Source: Deltaproteobacteria bacterium
GTDB taxonomy: Bacteria > Desulfobacterota > Binatia > UBA9968
DNA: 12,112 nt
Direction of reading: 5' to 3'
Assembly (NCBI GenBank): GCA_020027655.1
Contig: JAHKKJ010000047.1
Location: forward strand, 1 to 12,112
Shown: positions 7,601-12,112 of the stretch, in pieces
Numbering within the stretch: position 1 is the stretch's first letter
Layout of the letters: the number at the start of each line of letters is the position of its first letter
Program-made: the position numbers and the translations under genes
The notes under the pieces: generated by a model
The model's input: the letters and a program-made list of their open reading frames with translations, nothing else
What the model was told of the DNA's origin: nothing
Database searches by the model: none

Positions 7601-7855
7601 ATGAGTCTTTATCAATTGCAAAAACTCATTTACCACGTCAACCGCGATCCGTCTCATCGTGAACGCTTCCGGCAGGAACCCGCCGCGTTCGTCGAAGGTT
7701 ATGAACTCAGTGAAGAGGAAAAACGCGCGGTCCTTAACGTCGACGTGCGGAAACTTTACACTCTCGGTGTTCATTCTCTCCTGCTTCGACCCTTCACTTT
7801 GACGCACAAAGTTTCCAACGAGGACTACGCCAAAGCCCTGGCAGGATTGGAGTAA
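7601..7855 (+). CDS. LigA-like extradiol dioxygenase small subunit
   Basis: An 84-residue protein resembling the alpha subunit of protocatechuate 4,5-dioxygenase (LigA family), which caps the active site of the LigB-type catalytic subunit. Typical features are the opening SLYQLQKLIYHVNRDP, the RERFRQEP element, a YELSEEEKRAVLNVDVRKLY helix-turn segment and LGVHSLLLRPF. The ATG at 7601 is chosen over an in-frame GTG at 7595 because it matches the family start. The hydrolase gene ends 2 nt upstream and the LigB-like gene begins 4 nt downstream, so the two subunits are made together. The substrate cannot be assigned from the small subunit. Confidence 0.85.
   Translation: MSLYQLQKLIYHVNRDPSHRERFRQEPAAFVEGYELSEEEKRAVLNVDVRKLYTLGVHSLLLRPFTLTHKVSNEDYAKALAGLE
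7849..7852 (+). promoter_or_regulatory. Ribosome binding site of the LigB-like gene
   Basis: GGAG lies 7 nt before the ATG at 7860, inside the last codons of the LigA-like gene and right at its stop. This suggests coupled synthesis of the two subunits. Confidence 0.6.
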
Positions 7856-7859
7856 AACT

Positions 7860-8678
7860 ATGCCCGTCGTTTTTGCCTGCGCCGCGAGCCATGCTCCGGG
7901 CATGACCGCATGGACTGAAGCCGCTCCCAAGGAACAATCCGACAAATTTCTTAGCCGTTACCGAAGGCTGGGCGAGATGCTTGCCGCCTCTAAACCCGAT
8001 GCCCTGGTCGCGATCACCGTGGAGCACTGGGCGAATTTCTTTCTTAACCATATGCCGGCCTTCTGCATCGGGCGCGCCGACCACTATGAGGGTCCAGTAG
8101 AAGAGTGGCTAAGAATTCCCAAAGCGCGCGTTCCCGGCGATGCAAAGTTGAGCGCCGAATTACTCGATGCTTGTCTCGATGGCGGCTTTGACCCAACGTT
8201 CTCCGACGAACTCCTCTTCGATCACGCCACTATGTTACCGTTGCATTTTCTCAATCCCAACATGGCTGTTCCAGTGGTACCCGTCATCATCAACACCCTG
8301 ACGACACCGATGCCGACGCCCAAACGATGCTTTGCCTTTGGGCAGTTTCTTGGAAGAGAGCTGGAGGGATCTGAAAAACGCGTCGCGGTTGTTGCCACCG
8401 GCGGCCTGTCCCATTGGCCGGGAGAGGCCAAGCATGGAAAGATCAACATTCCCTTCGACAGGAAATTTCTCGAAACGTTGATCTCCGGCGACCGAGCCAA
8501 GTTGACTGCGTACTCCCATGAAGAGATCAGTGTTGAAGCCGGTTCTGGAGGCCACGAGATTAGAACATGGATGGCTCTCGCGGGTGCGCTACCCCAATGG
8601 AGAGCGGAACTGCTCGCCTACGAGCCGGTCGTGCCCTGGGCGACGGGTTGCGCCCTGGTTGCCTTCCACCGTTCATAA
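7860..8678 (+). CDS. LigB-type class III extradiol dioxygenase catalytic subunit
   Basis: A 272-residue protein of the LigB / class III extradiol ring-cleavage family, expected to open a vicinal-diol aromatic ring with O2 and non-haem Fe(II). The metal ligands seen in this family map to His11 (ASHAPG), His56 (VEHWANFF) and Glu233 (GSGGHEIRTW). His185 in GGLSHWPG matches the catalytic acid/base histidine, and His122 lies in LFDHATMLPLHF. MAVPVVPVIINT is the usual core strand. All key residues are therefore intact. The partner LigA-like subunit is encoded immediately upstream and an alpha/beta hydrolase before that. No ligC, ligI or transporter genes accompany it, so a protocatechuate pathway is not shown. 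Related families also include amino acid-linked dioxygenases, so the substrate stays open. Confidence 0.88.
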   Translation: MPVVFACAASHAPGMTAWTEAAPKEQSDKFLSRYRRLGEMLAASKPDALVAITVEHWANFFLNHMPAFCIGRADHYEGPVEEWLRIPKARVPGDAKLSAELLDACLDGGFDPTFSDELLFDHATMLPLHFLNPNMAVPVVPVIINTLTTPMPTPKRCFAFGQFLGRELEGSEKRVAVVATGGLSHWPGEAKHGKINIPFDRKFLETLISGDRAKLTAYSHEEISVEAGSGGHEIRTWMALAGALPQWRAELLAYEPVVPWATGCALVAFHRS

Positions 8679-8828
8679 GACGAAGCCGCGTCCCCAGGCA
8701 GAAGTCCTGGAGTCTAGCACGACACCGTCGAGGCGTTTGCGACGAAGGTGATGCCACACTTCAGGAGTTGAAAGTACGGCGACACCGTAACTTCGCGGCA
8801 CATGCCTACCAGGGCTCTCGAACTCAAC

Positions 8829-8874
8829 AAAGCAAAAAGGCCGCTGGCGTCTACGTCAGCGGCCTTTTTGCTTT
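8829..8874. terminator. Bidirectional Rho-independent terminator hairpin
   Basis: A 21-bp inverted repeat (arms 8829-8849 and 8854-8874) contains a single G-T pair and a 4-base loop TCTA. The GC-rich core (GGCCGCTG...CAGCGGCC) is flanked by AAAAA/TTTTT inside the arms and AAA/TTT outside. It therefore works as stem plus T-run in both directions. It lies between the convergent LigB-like and VOC genes and can end both transcripts. The preceding 150 bases (8679-8828) hold no gene I can support, only a CGACACCGT 9-mer occurring twice. Confidence 0.93.
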
Positions 8875-8897
8875 TCACTGATTTTCGAAGGTGCGAT

Positions 8898-9728
8898 TTA
8901 CGACGTTACTTCCCACCAATTCTTACTGACATCGCTGAAGATAAAAAACGCCCGCCCGTTCTCCTCTTCCAGCTCCCATAATTCGTTGATCCCGATTTGC
9001 TTGCCGTTGGTCGAGAACTCTTTGTGCGCGTCCTCGACTTCCTCGGGGGTTGCTACTTTCAGCGTGAAACGATTCGCCGCCGACAAGTAATCCCGGTGCG
9101 TCGTCGGCAACACGACGATATACCAAGGTGTGTCGGGATGTTTAATGTAGGTGGACATGCGTCCACCGCCGACGATCTTGAGTCCCAGTACTTCTTCCAG
9201 GAAGCGGTCGTTGATCGCTTTATCATCACAGTTCAGCGTGCCGTGAGTCATCGCTTGCGGAATATAACCCCGACCCGGAAATTGCTCTTCACTGAGCGGT
9301 TCTTTCCAATGCGGGGCGGCGATGGATCTGCCGTGTTTTATGGCGGCGGGATTGTAATATTCAATTTCGAGGTCATTGCCTCCCGGTTCTTTAAAATAAA
9401 CCGAGTAAGCAAAGTGGGCTTCGTGGGGCTTGGTGACATTCTTAATCTTATACTGGGCTTTGTGATCGGAAAGATATTCGTACGCTTTCGGGATCTCTTT
9501 AGAGCTCCCGACCCGGAAGCCATAGTGGTTGGTGTGCGGCTTGTTCGCTGCGCTCGGCCCCCCTTCGTGTACAATCAGGCGCCACTCCGTGTTCGGATGC
9601 TTCAACACCGCTTCTTTCTCTTTCCGCTCAACAACTTCCAACGCCAGCAAATCGGTAAAGATCGGCAGAGTTTCGTCAAGCGTACGGCACTCATAATGCC
9701 CGTTGATAAGTCCTACCGGTTTAAGCAT
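8898..9728 (-). CDS. Two-domain VOC family protein (extradiol dioxygenase/glyoxalase fold)
   Basis: A 276-residue protein with two vicinal-oxygen-chelate domains, as in type I extradiol dioxygenases (catechol 2,3-dioxygenase type). Domain 1 spans about 1-130 and domain 2 about 155-276. Domain 1 has a full H-H-E set: His11 (NGHYECRTLDE), His68 (NHYGFRV) and Glu121 (GGNDLEIEYY). Domain 2 keeps His162 (THGTLNCDD) and Glu273 (NWWEVTS), but Arg220 (ANRFTLKV) stands where the middle histidine should be. The ATG at 9728 is preferred because GGGGGG precedes it by 6 nt and the family sequence begins there. An in-frame ATG at 9773 would add 15 unconserved residues. It is convergent with the LigAB operon and may serve the same aromatic pathway, or be a lyase or isomerase. 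Confidence 0.8.
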   Translation of the reverse strand: MLKPVGLINGHYECRTLDETLPIFTDLLALEVVERKEKEAVLKHPNTEWRLIVHEGGPSAANKPHTNHYGFRVGSSKEIPKAYEYLSDHKAQYKIKNVTKPHEAHFAYSVYFKEPGGNDLEIEYYNPAAIKHGRSIAAPHWKEPLSEEQFPGRGYIPQAMTHGTLNCDDKAINDRFLEEVLGLKIVGGGRMSTYIKHPDTPWYIVVLPTTHRDYLSAANRFTLKVATPEEVEDAHKEFSTNGKQIGINELWELEEENGRAFFIFSDVSKNWWEVTS

Positions 9729-9734
9729 CGTTTG

Positions 9735-9740
9735 CCCCCC
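9735..9740 (-). promoter_or_regulatory. Ribosome binding site that decides the VOC gene start
   Basis: The minus strand reads GGGGGG 6 nt before the ATG at 9728. The upstream ATG at 9773 has no comparable sequence at a useful distance, so the shorter product is favoured. Confidence 0.55.
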
Positions 9741-9861
9741 AAATGCTATGATATTCGCACGTTCCAATCTCATTATTAAGAAAAAGCCTCATTCATGTCA
9801 ATCGCCCATTAGCGGACCTTGGGCGTCTTGTGCACTTTGCGCCCTCGTGCGAGACGGCGGC

Positions 9862-9890
9862 TTGCGCCCGTGCCTTTAGCGGCTTATCAT
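9862..9890 (+). promoter_or_regulatory. Candidate promoter of the phosphatase gene
   Basis: TTGCGC (9862-9867) and TATCAT (9885-9890, 5 of 6 to TATAAT) are separated by exactly 17 bp. The expected transcription start near 9897-9898 is only about 3 nt before the ATG at 9901, and no Shine-Dalgarno sequence is visible. The mRNA could therefore be nearly leaderless. Prediction by consensus only. Confidence 0.35.
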
Positions 9891-9900
9891 AAAGCACTTG

Positions 9901-10605
9901 ATGCGTTGTTACGTCATTGGAGATATCCATGGATGCCTTGACGAGCTGCGTTACCTGGTCGAGGGTCTTCCTCTTGAATCCGGCGACCGACTGGTTTTCT
10001 TGGGCGATTATGTCGACCGGGGCCCGAATTCGAAAGGTGTATTGACCTATATTCTGGAACTGCAGAAAAATGAAGATCTGGAACTAATCTGCTTAAAAGG
10101 TAATCACGAGGATATGTTTTTGGCTTACCTAGGCTTGCCTGGCCAGCACGGTGACATGTTTTTGTATAATGGCGGGTACGCAACGTTACTCAGTTATGGA
10201 ATTAGCTCAAAACAGTCATTCTTAGATGAGATCACCTCGCAGATATCTTTAGAGCATATCAATTTTCTTAAGAACTTGAGAACGTATTTCGTCATGGCGC
10301 CATTTCTCTGTGTCCATGCCGGCATTAACCCCTCTAAATCACTGGCGAAGCAATCTGATACCGATCTTCTCTGGATTCGCGATGAGTTTATTCACAATCC
10401 TCACCGGCTCCCCTACACCATACTTTTCGGCCACACTCCCCGGAGTTCCGTGCTGTTTGATCTGCCCTATAAGATCGGCCTCGACACCGGCCTTGTTTAT
10501 GGCAACAAGCTCAGTTGTTTGGAGATCGTTGAGAAAGTGCTTTATCAGATCGCCCGCGGCCAAAAGGACGTCAAGCGAATTGCGGCTGTGGACCAGTGGA
10601 ATTAG
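9901..10605 (+). CDS. PPP-family metallophosphatase (serine/threonine phosphatase-like)
   Basis: A 234-residue cytoplasmic phosphoesterase of the bacterial PrpA/PrpB-like, PPP-type group. All metal-binding blocks are present in order: GDIHG (Asp8, His10), GDYVDRGPNS (Asp36), GNHED (Asn68, His69, Glu70), VHAGIN (His139) and FGHTP (His178). LLWIRDEF (about 156-163) is also typical of the bacterial members. Substrates may be phosphoproteins or small phosphorylated compounds such as dinucleoside polyphosphates; the sequence does not decide. The ATG at 9901 is chosen over a TTG at 9898 because MRCYVIGDIHG is the usual N-terminus. The gene looks more AT-rich than its neighbours by eye. It stands alone between a divergent VOC gene and a tRNA gene. 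Confidence 0.9.
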   Translation: MRCYVIGDIHGCLDELRYLVEGLPLESGDRLVFLGDYVDRGPNSKGVLTYILELQKNEDLELICLKGNHEDMFLAYLGLPGQHGDMFLYNGGYATLLSYGISSKQSFLDEITSQISLEHINFLKNLRTYFVMAPFLCVHAGINPSKSLAKQSDTDLLWIRDEFIHNPHRLPYTILFGHTPRSSVLFDLPYKIGLDTGLVYGNKLSCLEIVEKVLYQIARGQKDVKRIAAVDQWN

Positions 10606-10624
10606 TTTCATCCATTCCCGAAGC

Positions 10625-10653
10625 TTGATCTTTTTTCCAACCCGTCATACTTT
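10625..10653 (+). promoter_or_regulatory. Candidate tRNA promoter
   Basis: TTGATC (10625-10630), a 17-bp spacer and TACTTT (10648-10653) end 12 bp before the mature tRNA. An alternative -10, CATACT at 10646, would leave a 15-bp spacer. The position fits a short tRNA leader, but the consensus match is only moderate. Confidence 0.35.
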
Positions 10654-10665
10654 ACATTGCCACGT

Positions 10666-10742
10666 GGCGGTGTAGCTCAGTTGGTCAGAGCACGCGGCTC
10701 ATATCCGCGGCGTCGACAGTTCGAATCTGTCCACCGCCACCA
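10666..10742 (+). tRNA. tRNA with CAU anticodon (elongator Met or Ile2)
   Basis: A 77-nt cloverleaf including an encoded CCA. Acceptor arms are GGCGGTG (10666-10672) and CACCGCC (10732-10738). The D stem is GCTC/GAGC. The anticodon stem CGCGG/CCGCG carries loop CTCATAT, with anticodon CAT at 10700-10702. The variable loop has five bases (GCGTC), and the T arm is GACAG-TTCGAAT-CTGTC. The 1-72 pair is G-C and the anticodon stem lacks the three G-C pairs next to the loop, so it is not the initiator tRNA. Elongator tRNA-Met and lysidine-modified tRNA-Ile2 both carry a CAU gene anticodon. I favour Met but cannot exclude Ile2. Confidence 0.95.
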
Positions 10743-10770
10743 AATTTCCCCGCGAAATCCCGCTGGTTTA

Positions 10771-10881
10771 TCAGTAGTTTTGACAGCTCTGCCATTTTCC
10801 GACTAATGTCAGTATCGGCAAGAAGGTGAGAACCGCGATCGTGATTGCAAAAAAGACTACGAGGACCTTGGGGAGTCGCAT
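10771..10881 (-). CDS. Possible 36-residue single-span membrane peptide
   Basis: The minus strand encodes ATG to TGA a 36-residue peptide, MRLPKVLVVFFAITIAVLTF onward. It has two positive charges at the N-terminus, one hydrophobic stretch at about residues 5-27, and a short polar end (GKWQSCQNY). This is the layout of a small inner-membrane protein. GAGG precedes the ATG by only 2 nt, closer than usual. It lies 140 bp downstream of the broken BON gene on the same strand. I recognise no family, and chance cannot be excluded for so short a frame. The rest of 10743-11021 shows nothing else I can support. Confidence 0.3.
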   Translation of the reverse strand: MRLPKVLVVFFAITIAVLTFLPILTLVGKWQSCQNY

Positions 10882-11021
10882 GGCCTCAAGATTTTCTTTC
10901 CCGCGCGACAGGTGCGCACTGGCATAAAAGTGTTGGTGAGGGCGGACAGAGTGGCCAACTAAGGAAGCACAATGACAGAACAGAAAACAATACCGATATC
11001 CGCGGCTGACTCTACTATTAA

Positions 11022-11397
11022 CTATTTTTTGACCTCAAGATGATTGACGACCGCCTGAACGCCAGCCACTCGCCATGCAAGTTTGATCACATGTTCTCTA
11101 GCCTCCAGTGAGGGCACGGTACCACTCAGATCGACTGAATCCGTCAGTGGTTCTCACGTTTACAACTGTCAAATCTACAGCCTTGTCTTTAAGAAAGTTT
11201 TCTTTTACCGCTTTGCAAATGGCTGCATCTTTGGCATTCTCCCGGCGCATCATTGCAGTAATCGTTTTGCAACCTAGTACGAGTGGAAAGATTACCAATA
11301 GCTTTGCCGCAATCCGGAGCTCAGTCGAACGATTCCAAGTAGCGCGCGGATATACACGACCGGTCGGCGATTCAAATCTGAAATCGCAGATTTGCAA
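11022..11397 (-). pseudogene. Frameshifted BON-domain lipoprotein gene
   Basis: The minus strand encodes a hydrophobic segment ending in a lipobox-like LVLGC. An N-terminal BON half follows (DAAICKAVKENFLKDKAVDL, then TVVNVRTTDGF). At that point the frame runs into a nonsense tail and a stop at 11098. The next frame continues the same domain exactly (VDLSGTVPSLEAREHV, then VAGVQAVVNHLEVKK and a TAG at 11022-11024). One extra base near 11136 (codons TTC-A-GTC on the minus strand) explains the break. BON proteins are periplasmic or outer-membrane envelope-stability factors. The start is also poor: the only canonical candidate is a TTG at 11397 (GGAAG before it), which gives an unusually long n-region before Cys43. 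It lies 20 nt downstream of the trehalose synthase-like gene. It may be a decaying gene or a sequencing error. Confidence 0.8.
11373..11394. repeat. Short inverted repeat of the AAATCTG/CAGATTT type
   Basis: CAAATCTG (11373-11380) and CAGATTTG (11387-11394) form a perfect 8-bp AT-rich stem around loop AAATCG. It lies between the trehalose synthase-like stop and the BON coding part, within the first codons of the TTG-started frame. It has no T-run, so it is a poor terminator. It may be a dispersed intergenic repeat unit that displaced the original BON gene start (inference). Confidence 0.45.
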
Positions 11398-11417
11398 CGT
11401 GACTTCCGGGTTCCCGC

Positions 11418-12112
11418 CTATTCTTTCCCGCGACGAAGGATATGATTTAAATCACCGACACGATACCAGCGGTAGCCGTACGCCTCCAGCGCTATCCTGT
11501 GGATGCCATTTTGATCCGCCTCACTCGTATCTTGAGCGAGGAGACTGACCAGCTTTTGTCCTCCCTCCACCTCCGGCTTTACTCGGACCTCTTGCGACTT
11601 CTCGTCGAAATTGTGAACCACGACGAGCGAATTGCCTCTCCAGTCGTAGCGGATCGCGAGCACGCTTGGCGATCGGGTCGGCAGAATTTTCCAATCACCC
11701 CATCCTATTTCGGGACATTCCTTTCTCAGCCGGATCATGTGCGCCGTCCAGCTCAATAAGGATCCGGAATCACGCCGCTGCTTCTCGACATTGAGTTGGT
11801 CGTAGCGGTAAGGCCCCTTCGCTATCACCGGATGAATGATTTTTGCAGATGTCGAGAATCCCGATTGCGGCGCGTCCGTCCATTGCATCGGCGTGCGGAC
11901 AGCCTGGCGCTCGGGAAGGGCCAGATCGTCTCCCATGCCGATTTCGTCGCCGTACCGGATCACCGGCGTGCCTGGAAGCGAAAACATCACGCTGTAAGCC
12001 AACTCCAATTGCGGCTGGTTGCCTAACATCGGAGCAAGACGGCGGCGAATCCCGCGGTCGTACAGTTGCATCTCAGGTTGCGGTCCGAATCTTTCAAACA
12101 CCTTGGCCCTTT
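11418..12112 (-). CDS. Trehalose synthase-like GH13 enzyme, C-terminal part
   Basis: Only the last ~231 residues are in the window; the 5' part lies beyond position 12112, where the frame is still open (RAK-VFERFG). The visible part matches the trehalose synthase / maltose alpha-D-glucosyltransferase branch of GH13. QLYDRGIRRRLAPMLGN comes first, then SLPGTPVIRYGDEIGMGDDL and LPERQAVRTPMQWTD, which belong to the end of the catalytic barrel. A C-terminal beta domain with LAIRYDWRGNSLVVVHNF follows, and it ends with IALEAYGYRWYRVGDLN. The enzyme would interconvert maltose and trehalose in the cytoplasm. The catalytic Asp/Glu/Asp residues are upstream of the window, so activity cannot be judged. 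It ends with TAG at 11418; a damaged BON gene follows after 20 nt. Confidence 0.88.
   Translation of the reverse strand, partial: RAKVFERFGPQPEMQLYDRGIRRRLAPMLGNQPQLELAYSVMFSLPGTPVIRYGDEIGMGDDLALPERQAVRTPMQWTDAPQSGFSTSAKIIHPVIAKGPYRYDQLNVEKQRRDSGSLLSWTAHMIRLRKECPEIGWGDWKILPTRSPSVLAIRYDWRGNSLVVVHNFDEKSQEVRVKPEVEGGQKLVSLLAQDTSEADQNGIHRIALEAYGYRWYRVGDLNHILRRGKE

Noticed and set aside
8997..9779. A 260-residue forward open frame
   Set aside because: It is antisense to the VOC gene, which has clear domain motifs. The forward product shows no recognisable features.
10666..10742. Initiator tRNA-fMet
   Set aside because: The first acceptor pair is G-C, and the anticodon stem lacks the three consecutive G-C pairs typical of initiators.
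10743..10770. A small ATTTC/GAAAT hairpin just after the tRNA as its terminator
   Set aside because: It has only 5 AT-rich pairs, no T-run and overlaps the tRNA end, so support is too weak.
11108..11548. A 146-residue forward frame over the BON and trehalose synthase-like gene ends
   Set aside because: It is antisense to the recognisable BON and GH13 coding sequences on the minus strand.
1..12112. CRISPR array, insertion sequence, integrase or prophage attachment site
   Set aside because: I saw no regularly spaced repeats, transposase motifs or long terminal inverted repeats. The tRNA 3' end is not repeated elsewhere in the window that I can see.

Overview
The window looks like bacterial chromosome with moderate to fairly high GC. 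All genes read as ordinary bacterial families, and I see no insertion sequence, phage gene, CRISPR array or integrase. Three features point to a Gram-negative cell: a TonB-type energy transducer, a TonB-like Pro/Lys/Glu-rich periplasmic linker, and the remains of a BON-domain lipoprotein. The split glycine decarboxylase (gcvPA + gcvPB) and the mix of LigAB-type and VOC-type oxygenase genes would fit a soil or groundwater lineage. The sequence alone does not name the taxon.

Left part (1-6416). A forward TonB-family gene (40-831) converges on a compact minus-strand operon that reads folD, gcvT, gcvH, gcvPA, gcvPB (6164 down to 877). This operon encodes the T, H and P components of the glycine cleavage system. 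It also encodes the folate enzyme that processes the 5,10-methylene-THF made by GcvT, so glycine breakdown and C1 supply are transcribed together. The L protein (lipoamide dehydrogenase) is not here. GcvH carries an unusual, almost purely acidic C-terminal tail.

Middle part (6417-9773). A forward three-gene operon encodes an alpha/beta hydrolase with a helical N-terminal region, a LigA-like small subunit and a LigB-type class III extradiol dioxygenase catalytic subunit. Gene junctions are 2 and 4 nt. This looks like a ring-opening step plus a hydrolytic step on an unidentified aromatic or related substrate. It converges on a minus-strand two-domain VOC protein (glyoxalase / type I extradiol dioxygenase fold) that shares a near-perfect 21-bp bidirectional terminator hairpin with it. 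Its metal site appears to sit in the N-terminal half.

Right part (9774-12112). A PPP-type metallophosphatase (forward) is followed by a tRNA gene with anticodon CAU and encoded CCA. Beyond these, on the minus strand, lie the C-terminal part of a trehalose synthase-like GH13 enzyme running off the window edge and, just downstream of it, a BON-domain lipoprotein gene broken by a single-base frameshift. A possible 36-residue single-span membrane peptide lies further downstream on the same strand.

No wholly new system is evident. The points most worth a second look are the hydrolase-LigA-LigB operon of unknown substrate, the VOC protein's relocated metal triad, the acidic GcvH tail, and the frameshifted BON gene.
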